In this document: positions 51,063 to 61,029 of the stretch, piece after piece | Layout: every line of letters begins with the position of its first letter | How positions within the stretch are numbered: position 1 is the stretch's first letter | Source of the DNA: Halorussus lipolyticus | GTDB lineage: Archaea > Halobacteriota > Halobacteria > Halobacteriales > Haladaptataceae | Reading direction: 5' to 3' | NCBI RefSeq assembly: GCF_029338375.1 | Contig: NZ_CP119804.1 | Location: 434,001-498,000, forward strand | DNA: 64,000 nt | Translations under genes and position numbers: made by a program | The notes under the pieces: generated by a model | The model's database searches: none | Seen by the model: only the letters and a program-made list of their open reading frames with translations | Told to the model about the DNA's origin: nothing

Positions 51063-52163
51063 TCACAGAGCATGCACCTCCCGAGTTCGGAGCAGGTAGA
51101 GGAAAAACGGCGCGCCGAGGAACGCGGTCACGATGCCGACCGGCAACTCCGCCGCGCCGGAGCGGGCCACCGTGTCGGTGGCGACGAGGAAGGTTGCGCC
51201 AGCGAGAGCAGAGGTCGGCAGAAGAATCCGGTGGTCAGGCCCGACCAGCAGGCGCATGACGTGGGGCACCACCAGACCCACGAAGCCGATGACGCCCGAG
51301 ACGGCCACCGCCGCGCCGGTCATCACGCTGGCCACGCCCAGCAGGAGGCGCTTGGTGCGCTCTACCTCGACGCCGAGCGCGTGGGCGTCCTCCTCGCCCA
51401 ACAGCAGGACGTTCAAGTCCCGAGCGTAGGCCAGCAGGGCGAAGAACCCGACGAGCGCCACCGGGAGGACGAACGTCACGTCCTCCCACGACGCCAGATG
51501 CAGGTGGCCCATCAGCCAGTAGACCGCCCGCCGCAAACTCTCGCCGCTCTGGAGGAGCAAGAACGAGACCACCGCGCCGAGGAAGGTCTGGACCGCGACC
51601 CCAGCGAGGAGCAGGGTGGCGACAGGTGTGCGGCCCTCCTCGGTGGCGAGCAGGTAGACGCCGAACGCGGCCAGCACCGCGCCGACGAACGCCGCCGTCG
51701 GGAGCGCGAAGGGCACCGCGAACGGGATTGCGATGGTCGCCACCGCGCCCACCGCCGCGCCCGACGAGACCCCGATGATGGAGGGGTCGGCCATCGGATT
51801 CCGGAAGAACCCCTGCATCACGACCCCCGCCGTCGAGAGCGCGAACCCGACCACGGCCCCGAGCGCGATGCGGGGCAGGCGGAGCGTCACGACGATTGTC
51901 CGGGCCGTCTCCGGCACCGCGAAGTGGAATATCGGTGCGAACTCGACGGTCGGTCCCGGAACCGTCACCGCCTGCCCCGCGAGTCGGAGCGTCTGCTCGG
52001 CGATGCCGACCCCCGCGGGGACCGCCAGCGCGTTCAGCAGAACTTTCCCGACCACGAGGTAGTCCAGCGATACCGGGCCGATTGCGGCGCTGGCGACGAC
52101 CACGGCCGCCAGCGCGGCGATTAGCCCGACCGACCAGCCCACGATACGCGCCGAATCAGCCAT
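51063..52163 (-). CDS. btuC: Cobalamin-type ABC transporter permease
   Basis: 366 aa from ATG 52161-52163. FecCD/BtuC family with ~10 TM helices; signature [42 protein letters not shown] and the GVEVERTK coupling helix, ending [11 protein letters not shown]. It forms the membrane channel with BtuD. It is divergent from btuF (61 bases). Confidence 0.92.
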   Translation of the reverse strand: MADSARIVGWSVGLIAALAAVVVASAAIGPVSLDYLVVGKVLLNALAVPAGVGIAEQTLRLAGQAVTVPGPTVEFAPIFHFAVPETARTIVVTLRLPRIALGAVVGFALSTAGVVMQGFFRNPMADPSIIGVSSGAAVGAVATIAIPFAVPFALPTAAFVGAVLAAFGVYLLATEEGRTPVATLLLAGVAVQTFLGAVVSFLLLQSGESLRRAVYWLMGHLHLASWEDVTFVLPVALVGFFALLAYARDLNVLLLGEEDAHALGVEVERTKRLLLGVASVMTGAAVAVSGVIGFVGLVVPHVMRLLVGPDHRILLPTSALAGATFLVATDTVARSGAAELPVGIVTAFLGAPFFLYLLRTREVHAL

Positions 52164-52224
52164 CGTATGAAAGCCAGATTGCTTTAGGTAAATACTTATT
52201 GCAAACGGTCCGAGGTGGGGACGC

Positions 52225-53388
52225 ATGAGCCAGAAGGTTACGAGCGTTTTCGCGGTCCTGCTGTTGCTGTTCGCCGGTGTCGCGCCGGTCGGAGCCGTCT
52301 CCGGCGCGTCCGCGGCGGACGCATCTGGAGCGACACAGGCGAGTTGTTCGTTCCCGGTCGATAGCACCGACGCGACGGGAACCGAGATTACGGTCGAACA
52401 GAAACCCGAGCGAGTCGTCACGCTCGCGCCGAGCGCGGCCCAGACGATGTGGGAAATCGGCGGCCAGTCGCAGGTCGTCGGCGTCTCTCAGTACGCCTCC
52501 TACCTCGAAGGCACCGACTCGCTGACCAACGTCTCGGCGGGCGGCCAGCAGTTCGTCAACGTCGAGAAAGTAGTCTCGACAGAGGCCGACTTGGTTCTCG
52601 CGCCCAACGTCATCCCGAACGAGACGGTCCAGAAGCTCCGGGATGCCGGACTGACTGTCTACAAGTTCGGCTACGCGACTTCCGTCGAGGACATCTACGC
52701 CAAGACCGAACTCACGGGCGAACTCACCGGCAACTGTGAGGGCGCGACCGAGACGGTCTCGTGGATGCAGGACCGAATCGGCACGGTCAGCGAGGCCGTC
52801 GAAAACTCCGAGCGCCCCGTCGTCTTCATCTCGCAGGGCGCTGGCTGGACCGCCGGAGAAGGCACGTTCATCAGCAACATGGTCGAAGTCGCCGGCGGGA
52901 GCAACGTCGCCACCGAGGCCAACATCTCGGGCTACGGCAAGATAAGCGAGGAGGTCATCGTGAAGCAGAACCCCGAGTGGATAGTCCAACTCGGCGCGTT
53001 CGGCGCGTACCCAAAGACTGAGGCCTACAACGGCACCGACGCCGTGAAGCAGGGCAACGTCATCACGGTCAGCAACGAGAACGTCAGCCAACCCGGTCCG
53101 CGCGTCGTCTACGCCATCACGAAGATGGCAGAGGCCTTCCACCCCGAGGCCTACGCCGAGGCGAACGCGACCACGACCGAGGCAAACGCGACCACGACCG
53201 AAGCGGCCGAGATGACGACGCAGGTCGAAACCACCACCGAAGCGCCCGAGACGACCACCGAGGGCGCGATGCAAGACGAGAGCGAGACGACGACCGGCAG
53301 TGAGTCCTCGGGCGGCACGCCCGGATTCGGCGTCCCGGCGGCACTCACAGCACTGGCAGGTGCGGCCCTGCTCGCTCGCCGCGACTGA
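52225..53388 (+). CDS. btuF: Cobalamin-type substrate-binding protein with PGF-CTERM
   Basis: 387 aa. Signal peptide to ~31, then a BtuF/TroA-like two-lobe binding domain ([58 protein letters not shown]). After ~315 a Thr/Glu-rich stalk ([29 protein letters not shown]) and the PGF-CTERM tail [25 protein letters not shown]. In most haloarchaeal binding proteins a lipobox Cys is used; here the C-terminal archaeosortase tail takes the anchoring role. Substrate not certain. Confidence 0.86.
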   Translation: MSQKVTSVFAVLLLLFAGVAPVGAVSGASAADASGATQASCSFPVDSTDATGTEITVEQKPERVVTLAPSAAQTMWEIGGQSQVVGVSQYASYLEGTDSLTNVSAGGQQFVNVEKVVSTEADLVLAPNVIPNETVQKLRDAGLTVYKFGYATSVEDIYAKTELTGELTGNCEGATETVSWMQDRIGTVSEAVENSERPVVFISQGAGWTAGEGTFISNMVEVAGGSNVATEANISGYGKISEEVIVKQNPEWIVQLGAFGAYPKTEAYNGTDAVKQGNVITVSNENVSQPGPRVVYAITKMAEAFHPEAYAEANATTTEANATTTEAAEMTTQVETTTEAPETTTEGAMQDESETTTGSESSGGTPGFGVPAALTALAGAALLARRD

Positions 53389-53467
53389 ATCGCTTCCGAA
53401 TCGGCGACTCCCCGTTTTTCCAACCCGTTTCCTAAGGTGTTTAGGGGCCGGGGGAAGACGTTGACGT

Positions 53468-53749
53468 ATGGTCGAGAAAGTGCTGTGGCCCGCGTACTTC
53501 GACGCGGAGAAGACCCGTAGCGAGGGACGCCGGGTCGCCGAGGAGATGGCCGTCGAGGAGCCGACGGTGGACGAAATCGCCCAAGCGGTTCAGCAGGTGG
53601 GCTACGACGCGATAATCGAGCGCGACAAAGCCTACTCCCGCGAGAACTGGGCGGAGAACGGTCGCGTGTTGGTCCAGAACGCCGACGACTCGACGAAGAA
53701 CGACTTGATTCAGGCGGTCGCCGCCTACGTCACGGCCCTCCGAGAATGA
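53468..53749 (+). CDS. srp19: Signal recognition particle subunit SRP19
   Basis: 93 aa. Archaeal SRP19 with [17 protein letters not shown] (RNA-binding strand), [15 protein letters not shown] and a C-terminal helix. It binds the tetraloops of helices 6 and 8 of 7S RNA (encoded at 9.4 kb) and prepares it for SRP54. Four-base ATGA overlap with gar1. Confidence 0.94.
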   Translation: MVEKVLWPAYFDAEKTRSEGRRVAEEMAVEEPTVDEIAQAVQQVGYDAIIERDKAYSRENWAENGRVLVQNADDSTKNDLIQAVAAYVTALRE

Positions 53750-53982
53750 GTCCGATGCAGAGACTCGGCGAGGTCGTCCGGACCGCCCAAGGCCTCGCAG
53801 TCGTGCGGTGTGGCGACGAAGAACACCCCGACGTGGGAACGGAGGCCGTGGACGAGCAACTCGATAGGGTGGGCCGGGTCGTGGACGTGTTCGGTCCCGT
53901 CTCTCGGCCCTACGTCGCGGTCACGCCCGACGAGGGAGTCGCGCTGGCGACGCTTCTCGGGCAGAAACTCTACGCCCGGTAG
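53746..53982 (+). CDS. gar1: H/ACA RNP component Gar1
   Basis: 78 aa, starting inside the srp19 stop. A six-stranded Gar1 barrel: [38 protein letters not shown] and LGQKLYAR. It is part of the archaeal H/ACA guide RNP for pseudouridylation. Coupling with srp19 is usual in haloarchaea. Confidence 0.9.
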   Translation: MSPMQRLGEVVRTAQGLAVVRCGDEEHPDVGTEAVDEQLDRVGRVVDVFGPVSRPYVAVTPDEGVALATLLGQKLYAR

Positions 53983-53992
53983 CGAGCAGAAA

Positions 53993-54310
53993 TCACTCGC
54001 GCTGAAGCCAGTCGTCGGCGTCCGAAAGGAGCGGGCGCTTCTCCGCGAAGTCCTCTTTGGTCGCGCCGAAGAATCGCTCGCGTCCGACCGGCGTTCGGAC
54101 GCCGAGGACGACGGTGTGGTCGGTCACGTCGTAGACGCCGAGCGTCCGGCCTGACGCGGCGTGTTCCCATTCGTCGAGGAGTTCGGCGTCCGCGACGACC
54201 CGCGACCCGAGTTCCCAACTCAGGCGAGAGAGCGCGGGCAGGCAGAACGGAACCGCGTCGGGCAGATGGCTCGAGTCCGCCGACACTCCTCGCGTCCCGT
54301 GCGTTGACAT
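53993..54310 (-). CDS. Small uncharacterised protein
   Basis: 105 aa from ATG 54308-54310. Sequence LPDAVPFCLPALSRLSWELG, RTLGVYDVTDHTVVLGVRTP and ERFFGATKEDFAEKRPLL suggests a compact alpha/beta domain. Convergent with gar1 (10 bases). No family recognised. Confidence 0.55.
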   Translation of the reverse strand: MSTHGTRGVSADSSHLPDAVPFCLPALSRLSWELGSRVVADAELLDEWEHAASGRTLGVYDVTDHTVVLGVRTPVGRERFFGATKEDFAEKRPLLSDADDWLQRE

Positions 54311-54416
54311 ACCGTCACACGGGTATGCCACCGACAAAAACCTGCCGTTTGCCGTCGATTCTCGACTCCGAGGGGAGACCACAACCCCAAAGGCCGAGGG
54401 GTGTGTCGGTCCGGAT

Positions 54417-55481
54417 ATGGAGAATCGAACCCGTGCGTTCGCGGCCGTCGGGTTGACGGTCCTGATGTTTCTGCTCGTTCAACTCGGCGCGCTGGCGCTG
54501 GTCGAACCCTTCCAGCAGGCGGGCTACCAGCAGGTCGAGAACCCCTCGGACCCGACCAACAGTCTGGTCTACGTCGGGGCGGTGCTGGTCATGACCGGCG
54601 CGATGCTCGCCATCATCAAACTCAACGTTGAGTGGTTGCTCCGCGGTGTCCTCATCCTGACGAGTGGTCTGCTCTCGTGGTACGTCTTCTCGGTCTTGGT
54701 TCCGGCGTGGCTGGTCGTCTCGATTGGGGGCGCACCGGTCAACGTCGCCGCGCTGGCCGCCGCGGGACTGGTTTCGCTGGCGCTGGCGGTCCACCCCGAG
54801 TGGTACGTCATCGACGCCGCTGGCGTCCTGATGGGTGCCGGGGCGGCCGGTCTGTTCGGCATCAGTTTCGGCCTGCTTCCAGCCATCCTCCTGCTGTCGG
54901 TGCTGGCCATCTACGACGCCATCAGCGTCTACGGCACCGAACACATGCTGACGCTGGCCTCGGGCGTGATGGACCTGAAGATTCCCGTCATCCTCGTGAT
55001 TCCCCTCTCGGCGTCCTACTCCTTCCTCGACGACGACGGGATGGCCGAGGACGCCGACGAACCGGCAGACCAGCAAGATGCGAGCGCGGCAGACGGCGGC
55101 AAGGCCCCGGAGAAAGCCTCGGACGACTCCCCGGAGACCGGCGCGGAGGCCCCCGAAACCGACGCCGAGGCCGAACGCCCGGAGATGGGCGAGCGCGACG
55201 TGTTCTTCATCGGCCTCGGAGACGCGGTGATGCCCTCGGTGATGGTCGCCAGCGCCGCCTTCTTCGCGCCCGCCGAATCGCTGGTCTCGGGCCTCGCGCT
55301 CAATCTGCCCGCGCTGACCTCGATGATTGGGACGATTGCCGGTCTCCTCGTGCTTCTGTGGATGGTCATGAAGGGCCGGGCGCACGCCGGACTGCCTCTG
55401 CTGAACGGCGGCGCGATTGGCGGCTATCTGATTGGGGCACTTGCCAGCGGCATGACGCTGGTGCAGGCGTTGGGACTGTAG
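54417..55481 (+). CDS. Presenilin-like aspartyl protease (A22, signal peptide peptidase type)
   Basis: 354 aa, about nine TM helices. Active-site Asp167 in LAIYDAISVYGTEHM (YD motif) and Asp269 in FIGLGDAVMPSVMVAS (GxGD motif); GLPLLNG near 326-332 corresponds to the PAL motif with Leu-Leu in place of Ala-Leu. A long acidic cytosolic loop (~205-258) separates the two Asp helices. It cleaves within membranes; substrates unknown. Confidence 0.9.
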   Translation: MENRTRAFAAVGLTVLMFLLVQLGALALVEPFQQAGYQQVENPSDPTNSLVYVGAVLVMTGAMLAIIKLNVEWLLRGVLILTSGLLSWYVFSVLVPAWLVVSIGGAPVNVAALAAAGLVSLALAVHPEWYVIDAAGVLMGAGAAGLFGISFGLLPAILLLSVLAIYDAISVYGTEHMLTLASGVMDLKIPVILVIPLSASYSFLDDDGMAEDADEPADQQDASAADGGKAPEKASDDSPETGAEAPETDAEAERPEMGERDVFFIGLGDAVMPSVMVASAAFFAPAESLVSGLALNLPALTSMIGTIAGLLVLLWMVMKGRAHAGLPLLNGGAIGGYLIGALASGMTLVQALGL

Positions 55482-55645
55482 CGGGTTTTCTGTTTTCCCA
55501 CTGTTCTCCGTCTGGGTTCTCTCAATCCACCGTGATATGCCATCACAAATGATTTGCGAGGACGTCACAGAGACATAACCAAGACAACATACTCAAGTGT
55601 GAGTAAATATTTTGTAGAGATATGCGATGGGAGCACCCACGAAAC

Positions 55646-55729
55646 ATGACCGACGTAGAGCGCAAGAAAAAGGAAGCCAAGGCCGGAACCAACTCGTCGT
55701 TCATCGCGGCGATGATGCTGGCGGCCTGA
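55646..55729 (+). CDS. Possible 27-residue peptide
   Basis: ATG 55646 opens a frame of 27 codons (MTDVERKKKEAKAGTNSS then FIAAMMLAA). A TATA-like TAAATATTT is at ~55606-55614, about 34 bases upstream. The peptide has a basic helix followed by a short hydrophobic end. Length and composition give little support. Confidence 0.25.
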   Translation: MTDVERKKKEAKAGTNSSFIAAMMLAA

Positions 55730-55767
55730 ACAGGCATGACTCGCCTTCGCCGTTTTCCTTCTTCGAA

Positions 55768-56766
55768 TTATCGACCCGTGAGCGCCTCGCTCGCCGGTGC
55801 GAACGAGATTTCCGACCCGAGGCCTTCGTCTTTCGCTTTCTCGTAGAGCATGTACGCTGACGCGACCGTCTCGATGCCGGTCCCGCCGCTGTCGAAGACC
55901 GTAATCTCGTCGTCCGATTCTCTGCCCGGCGCTTCGCCCGCGACGACCTCGCCGAGTTCGGCGTGAACGTGGTCGTCCGAAATCGCGCCCTCGTCGAGCG
56001 CCGCGATGTAGGACCCGGCGTCCTGCTCGACTCGCTCGCGGAGGTCCGGGACGTACTTGGCGCGCTCGATAGTTCTGGCGTCGAGTTCGCGCTTGTTGGG
56101 GTGGTACTGGCCCATCGCGGTGACGTGGGTGCCCTCCGCCAGCAGGTCGCCGTCGAAGACCGGTTCGCTCGCGGTGGTGGCGGTAATCACGATGTCGGCC
56201 TCCTCGACGGCGGCGGCGCTGGACGCGACGGCGGCCACCGAGGGGTCGATTTGCTCGTTCATCTCGCCGGCGAACTCCTCGCGCGAGTCCTTGGTCGGCG
56301 AGTAGACCCAGACGCTTTCGAGGTCCCGAACGGCGTCGATGGCTCGGAGTTGGCCGCGGGCCTGCGACCCCGCTCCGATGAGCGCCACGGTCTTGGCGTC
56401 GTCGCGGGCCAGCGCGTCGGTTCCGACAGCGCCGGTCGCGCCGGTTTTGAAGGGGTTCATGCTCGCGCCGTCCAGCAGGGCGAGCGGTTCGCCCGACTCG
56501 CTGTCGAACAGCGGGGTCATGAACCACGCGTCCTCGTCGGCGAATCCGGCGGCGTACATGTACCCGCCCATCGCGCCGGTCTCGGGCAGGATTGCCGAGT
56601 AGTCGGTCAACATTCCGGGCGGGTCGGCGTTGGTCAACTTCGAGCGCGGCCGGGCCGGTGCGCCCTCGCCGCGCTGGCGGTAGCCCTCGCGGACCGCTTC
56701 GACGTATTCGGCGGGCGACGCGAGTCCGGCGACCTCCTCGCTGGTCAAAAATACTGCTTCGGTCAT
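55768..56766 (-). CDS. Ornithine cyclodeaminase / mu-crystallin family protein
   Basis: 332 aa from ATG 56764-56766. Rossmann NAD site IGAGSQARGQL (130-140), substrate Lys/Arg region ARPRSKLTNADPPG, the PFKTGATGAVGTDALA helix, and a late TVFDSGGTGIETVASAY. This family covers ornithine cyclodeaminase, alanine dehydrogenase and ketimine reductase, which are hard to separate by eye; archaeal members include an alanine dehydrogenase. Single gene. Confidence 0.82.
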   Translation of the reverse strand: MTEAVFLTSEEVAGLASPAEYVEAVREGYRQRGEGAPARPRSKLTNADPPGMLTDYSAILPETGAMGGYMYAAGFADEDAWFMTPLFDSESGEPLALLDGASMNPFKTGATGAVGTDALARDDAKTVALIGAGSQARGQLRAIDAVRDLESVWVYSPTKDSREEFAGEMNEQIDPSVAAVASSAAAVEEADIVITATTASEPVFDGDLLAEGTHVTAMGQYHPNKRELDARTIERAKYVPDLRERVEQDAGSYIAALDEGAISDDHVHAELGEVVAGEAPGRESDDEITVFDSGGTGIETVASAYMLYEKAKDEGLGSEISFAPASEALTGR

Positions 56767-57001
56767 GACCGGGACAACACAGTCCAGCCTCAAAGTCGTT
56801 GAGGCACCGGTTCGACCGCGGGCGTGCGGAAGGTAGTTCCGACAGCGCGAGACGTGTCTCTCGGAGTCTAAACATTCTAAATATATATTTAACGTATCTA
56901 GGTTTAGCTGAAGAAAATAGATAGACGTTTCTCGCTCGACGGGTCCACCGTCCAGACCGCTCCGGCGATACACTCTTGTAATTTCTTCGTGTAGTTCGGC
57001 T

Positions 57002-57226
57002 ATGGTCTTCCGACTGGTACTCCTCGCGCTCGGCGTCCTCGAACTGCTCTTTCCGCGCCCGGTGGTCGATTTCTGGATGCGCCGCGCTGTGAAGGGCGAC
57101 GAGGAGGTCGCTCTCAGACCGTGGGTGTACACGATGGCCCGCGTGGAAGGTATCGCCATCCTCGTCTGGGTGCTGGCCCGCCGAGGACACCGCGCCGACG
57201 ACGAACTGCGCGAGGACCAACCGTGA
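57002..57226 (+). CDS. Small membrane protein upstream of a methyltransferase
   Basis: 74 aa. Two hydrophobic helices (about 2-18 and 41-59), basic middle RPVVDFWMRRAVKG, acidic tail. Its stop overlaps the methyltransferase GTG (GTGA), so the two are co-translated. Confidence 0.6.
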   Translation: MVFRLVLLALGVLELLFPRPVVDFWMRRAVKGDEEVALRPWVYTMARVEGIAILVWVLARRGHRADDELREDQP

Positions 57227-57807
57227 ACCACGCGCTGGGCGACGTGGCGGCGTTCGACCGCTTCTCCCGGTTCTACGACTGGTTCACGCCCGAGGCCGAC
57301 GCCGACGAGTTCCGCGAGGCCGTCGCGTTCGCCGACCGGGACGTAGAGCGCGTCCTCGACGTGGCCGGAGGCACCGGCCGCGGCGCGGCGGCCCTCGACG
57401 CCAGCGAGCGCATCGTCGCCGACGCCGCAGAGGGGATGACTCGCCAAGCCCGCCGGAAAGGGTTTGAGGCCGTCCGCGCAGACGCCGCGAGTCTCCCGTT
57501 CGCCGACGAGAGCGTCGATGCGGTGACAATCGTAGATGCGCTCCACCACATCGGTAGTCCCGAGTCGGCCCTCGCCGAGTCGGCCCGCGTCCTCCGGCCG
57601 GGTGGGGTCGTCGTGATTCGGGAAATCGACCCGACCGCGCCGGTCGGCCGATTCACCGAGGCGTTCGAACACCTCTACGGCTTCGACTCGACGTTCTTCG
57701 CGCCCGAGGACCTCGGCCGACTGGTCGCCGACGCGGGCCTCGACGCCAAGTTCCGGTCGCGGGGCTTCGAGTACACCGTCGTCGGGCGCGCGCCCGGAAG
57801 CGAATGA
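57223..57807 (+). CDS. SAM-dependent methyltransferase, class I
   Basis: 194 aa from GTG 57223. Motif I VLDVAGGTGRGAAAL, motif post-I VADAAEGM, motif IV VTIVDALHHIGSPESAL (UbiE/Coq5 style), motif V RVLRPGGVVVIREID. Likely a small-molecule or lipid-quinone methylation; no specificity signal. Coupled to the small membrane protein, so a membrane-bound substrate is an inference. Confidence 0.82.
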   Translation: MNHALGDVAAFDRFSRFYDWFTPEADADEFREAVAFADRDVERVLDVAGGTGRGAAALDASERIVADAAEGMTRQARRKGFEAVRADAASLPFADESVDAVTIVDALHHIGSPESALAESARVLRPGGVVVIREIDPTAPVGRFTEAFEHLYGFDSTFFAPEDLGRLVADAGLDAKFRSRGFEYTVVGRAPGSE

Positions 57808-57817
57808 GTTCTCTGAA

Positions 57818-59161
57818 TCAGTCCGAGAGGCTCTCGGTCCCGTCGGCGACTCTGTCCGCGTCTTGACCGCGGTCCGTCCCGCGACCACTCTCCTCCTCGC
57901 CGAGCAACGCCCGCCAGAGGCCGGGCAGGAACCAGAGCCACGCGAGACCGACGAGCGCGTACCCGCCGAGCGTCAGCAGTTCCTCGACCGCGCCGAACGC
58001 CGGGAAGGCGGTCGCCCAGAGCGCCAGCATTCCGGCGTTGACGGCGACGACGCCGAGCCACGACGGTCGATGGGCGGCCTCGCCGATGGACGCTCGGAGG
58101 TCACCGGGCGTCTCGCGCAGGGCCACCACGACGCTTGGCAGGAGACCCATCGCCAACTGGAGCATCCACCCGAAGACCAGTCCCTCGATAGCCGCGGCCT
58201 CGATGCCGGCCGCCGGAACCGTCTCGGGGACCAGCAACACCAGCGGTGCCCACGGAACGGGGAAGACCAGCCAGACGTACGCGCCGACGACGTGGGCGAA
58301 TCGCGCGTCTTTCTGACAACCGTCTGCCCGCCACGTCCCGACGAGGTTCGCCAGCAGGGCGAGCGTCCCGACGACGTAGACGGCGAGTCCGGCCATCGTC
58401 AGCGAGTTGACCGCCAGCCACGGCCCGGCGATTAGACCGCTTGCGCCGAAAGTCACGCCCCAGAACGTCACGGGCACGAGTCGCGGGTAGCGCAACTCCG
58501 CGTCGGCCAGCGCCGGAACCACGGCCAGCAACGTCCCGCCGGCGACCAGCGCGAGGAAGCCCCAGACGTTCGCGTGGACGTGGGCCTCGAGACTCCCGAA
58601 GTAGCCGCCGGGACCGTGGAGATTCAGGAGCATCCCGAACGCCGCGAGGATGCCGACACCGAGGAACCACGGCGCGAGCGCGTAGTACCGGAGCAGTCCC
58701 TCGTCCGCGGCGTCTCTCGCGGAGTTACTTCCGTCGGTCCGGTAGACCGACGCCACGAGGAGCGCGAGGGCAATCAGTACGCCGGTCGCGCCGACCGCGG
58801 CCGTCGTCAGCGCGCCGGTCGCCATGCCGAGTAGGACGACCGGATAGCTCGCGTTCAGCGTCAGCCATTGGAGCCAGCGACTCCGAGCGGGCGGCGTCTT
58901 ACTCTTCCCGACCGACGCCGCCAGATTCGGGAGCGAGCCAAACAGGGCTTGGGTCATCGCGCCGATGGTGACGAAGTGGATGGTCAGCCACCGGAGTCGC
59001 GTCAGGGCGTCTAGCGTCCCGGTCTCGGCCGCGAGCTTTCCGCCCACCGCCAGCGCGCCCACCGTCAGGTAGAGGCCCGCCATCAGGAGGAACGGGTTCG
59101 TTCGTACCCCCATCTCGGGAGTCTGCGCAGTTTCAGTCGTCTCGGTCGTGTTAGTCGTCAC
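57818..59161 (-). CDS. Haem-copper/NnrS-like polytopic membrane protein
   Basis: 447 aa, about 12 TM helices. Histidine-bearing helices LRWLTIHFVTIGAMTQALFGSLPNLAAS (His ~62) and LEAHVHANVWGFLALVAGG (His pair ~198/200) resemble haem-copper-oxidase subunit I-like and NnrS proteins that bind haem or NO-related metals. No complete oxidase ligand set is visible. The divergent Bat-type regulator (59280) fits a redox- or NO-responsive unit. Function uncertain. Confidence 0.6.
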   Translation of the reverse strand: MTTNTTETTETAQTPEMGVRTNPFLLMAGLYLTVGALAVGGKLAAETGTLDALTRLRWLTIHFVTIGAMTQALFGSLPNLAASVGKSKTPPARSRWLQWLTLNASYPVVLLGMATGALTTAAVGATGVLIALALLVASVYRTDGSNSARDAADEGLLRYYALAPWFLGVGILAAFGMLLNLHGPGGYFGSLEAHVHANVWGFLALVAGGTLLAVVPALADAELRYPRLVPVTFWGVTFGASGLIAGPWLAVNSLTMAGLAVYVVGTLALLANLVGTWRADGCQKDARFAHVVGAYVWLVFPVPWAPLVLLVPETVPAAGIEAAAIEGLVFGWMLQLAMGLLPSVVVALRETPGDLRASIGEAAHRPSWLGVVAVNAGMLALWATAFPAFGAVEELLTLGGYALVGLAWLWFLPGLWRALLGEEESGRGTDRGQDADRVADGTESLSD

Positions 59162-59235
59162 GACTCTGGCTTCACGCGGACCAAGGGTAGCAGTTCGTCC
59201 GAACCTGCGAGCCGCCTTCGAACATGTTAGACTAC

Positions 59236-59244
59236 GTTTTTAAT
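59236..59244 (+). promoter_or_regulatory. TATA element upstream of Bat-type regulator
   Basis: GTTTTTAAT, about 40 bases before the ATG at 59280, allowing a ~13-base leader. Confidence 0.45.
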
Positions 59245-59279
59245 CGGTTGTGGGCCATCTCTCGGAACGAGAACACGAC

Positions 59280-59924
59280 ATGCCACAGGCTAGACTCGCG
59301 ATAACGCTTCCCAAAGAGACGTGGATTCACTCGCTGTCGACCGAGTACCCCGACGCTACTTTCCGAGTGGTCGCCACGCTCGGCGGGAACGGGACCGGCG
59401 TCGCGCTGGTCGAGGTGGTCTCGGGCGACCCAGTAGCGGTCATCTCGGCCATCGAACAGCGAGAGGACGTGACCGACCTCGCGCTCCTCTGGAAGCGCGA
59501 CGACGAGGCACTCCTCCAAATCGAGACCGAAGACCCCCTGCCGCTCGCCCCGGTCTGGGAGGCAGGCGTCCCGCTTCGCACTCCCTTCGAGATACGCGAC
59601 GGCCGGACGACGTGGGAGACGACGACCACCGACGACCGACTCGCGGCCTTCGGCGATGCGCTGGCCGAGTTCGGCGTCGAGTTCGAGGTCGAGTACGTCC
59701 GCGGGGTCAAGTCCGGCCCGGCCGACGACCTGCTGACCGACCGCCAACTGGAGGTCCTCCGGGCCGCGGCCAAACAGGGCTACTACGAGACTCCCCGGAC
59801 CGCGACCCTCACCGAGGTGGCCGAGTCGCTCGACGTCTCGAAGGCCACCGCCAGTGACATCCTCCAGCGCGCCGAGGGCGCAGTCATCGACTGGTTTCTC
59901 GCCGAGTTCGCACCGCGGGAATGA
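59280..59924 (+). CDS. Bat-type helix-turn-helix regulator
   Basis: 214 aa from ATG 59280. The C-terminal ~55 residues (LLTDRQLEVLRAAAKQGYYETPRTATLTEVAESLDVSKATASDILQRAE) are the HTH_10 DNA-binding domain of bacterioopsin-activator (Bat) relatives. The first ~150 residues are an alpha/beta sensing domain with no Cys cluster. This class includes the regulators NarO and DmsR in Haloferax. It probably controls the divergent membrane gene; direct evidence is lacking. Confidence 0.85.
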   Translation: MPQARLAITLPKETWIHSLSTEYPDATFRVVATLGGNGTGVALVEVVSGDPVAVISAIEQREDVTDLALLWKRDDEALLQIETEDPLPLAPVWEAGVPLRTPFEIRDGRTTWETTTTDDRLAAFGDALAEFGVEFEVEYVRGVKSGPADDLLTDRQLEVLRAAAKQGYYETPRTATLTEVAESLDVSKATASDILQRAEGAVIDWFLAEFAPRE

Positions 59925-59950
59925 TAACGGACCGGCCCTAACTCGCGGGC

Positions 59951-60367
59951 ATGAGCAACGCCGAAGGACTCCTCGGGTCGCGGGTGTCGCGCTCGCCGAG
60001 TACCGCGGTCCTCGCGGTCGGCGACCTGTTTGTACTGGTCAGCTTTCTCGTGTTGGGCGAACTCCGCCACGACGTGAACCCGGTCGAGTCGCCGCTGGTC
60101 GTCGCCGACACGATTGCGCCGTTTCTCCTCGGGTGGGTAATCGCGGCACTCGCGGTCGGAGCCTACGCCCCCGACGCGACCCAGACGGTCAAGACCGCGA
60201 TTGTTCGGGTAGCGAGTACGTGGGTTTTGGCGGCGATTATCGGGCTGGCACTCCGTGCGACCTCGCTGTTCCACGGCGACTCGCCCCTGTCGTTCGCGCT
60301 CGTCGTGACCGGCATCGGTCTGGTCTTCTTCTCGGCGTGGCGCGGTCTCGTGGCGTCTCTGCGGTAG
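59951..60367 (+). CDS. DUF3054 membrane protein
   Basis: 138 aa. Four TM helices (about 20-38, 55-76, 82-105, 112-132); LVSFLVLGELRHD, APFLLGWVIAALAVGAY and GLALRATSLFHGDSPLSFALVVT match the DUF3054 family, which is membrane-embedded and of unknown role. 26 bases after the regulator, perhaps one transcript. Confidence 0.78.
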   Translation: MSNAEGLLGSRVSRSPSTAVLAVGDLFVLVSFLVLGELRHDVNPVESPLVVADTIAPFLLGWVIAALAVGAYAPDATQTVKTAIVRVASTWVLAAIIGLALRATSLFHGDSPLSFALVVTGIGLVFFSAWRGLVASLR

Positions 60368-60387
60368 GTCGGCAGTGAAATCGGATT

Positions 60388-61029
60388 TTACGCTCCGACG
60401 CGGCGGTACTCGAAGAACGAGTAGACCGTGGCGTACAGCGCGACACCAGCGACAGGGGCGGCGAGGAGCAACTCGGCGTAGGCCGGGACCAGCGCGGCAA
60501 ACACGGCCACGACCCCGGCGAGTTTGAACAGCGGGGCGACTCGCTCGTGGGTGCGCTCCCACACCTCGTCGCTCGAAATCGTCCACGGCGTCCGGATGCC
60601 GACGAACCAGTTGCGCTCGGCGTGGGCCGAGAGAACGCCGACGTAGTAGTACAGCGTGCCGATGGCGGGAGCGAGCGCCTGCGCGATTTCGAACTCGTAG
60701 CCCGCGTTGGCCGCGACGACGACGAGGTTGAGGTACGCCAAGAACGCGAGCATCAGGACGACGAAGGTGTCGTACTGCTCGCGGAACTGGGCGACGTTCT
60801 CGCCGAGGGGGTCGATTCGCGGGAGGACCGCGAACGCGCCGAGCAGGAGCGCCGACAGGCCCGGAAGGAGCGAGAGCGCGACGAGTTTCGGCGTCTGACC
60901 GTTGACCTCGCCCGACGCGCCCCATCTGGTCGCCATCTCGGCGGGCATCTCGGGGTACGCCAGCGCGCTCAGGACCGCCGAGAGCGCCACGAGGACGATG
61001 CCGACGAGGTAGCTCCGTCGGAGGTTCAT
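60388..61029 (-). CDS. SdpI/DUF1648-like membrane protein
   Basis: 213 aa from ATG 61027-61029. DUF1648 segment YPEMPAEMATRWGASGEVNG, then ERNWFVGIRTPWTISSDEVWERTHE (the SdpI C-terminal signature), about six TM helices. SdpI is a toxin immunity protein in Bacillus; archaeal members have unknown roles. TATA CTTATATAC on the minus strand at 61051-61059 fits a leaderless message. Confidence 0.82.
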   Translation of the reverse strand: MNLRRSYLVGIVLVALSAVLSALAYPEMPAEMATRWGASGEVNGQTPKLVALSLLPGLSALLLGAFAVLPRIDPLGENVAQFREQYDTFVVLMLAFLAYLNLVVVAANAGYEFEIAQALAPAIGTLYYYVGVLSAHAERNWFVGIRTPWTISSDEVWERTHERVAPLFKLAGVVAVFAALVPAYAELLLAAPVAGVALYATVYSFFEYRRVGA

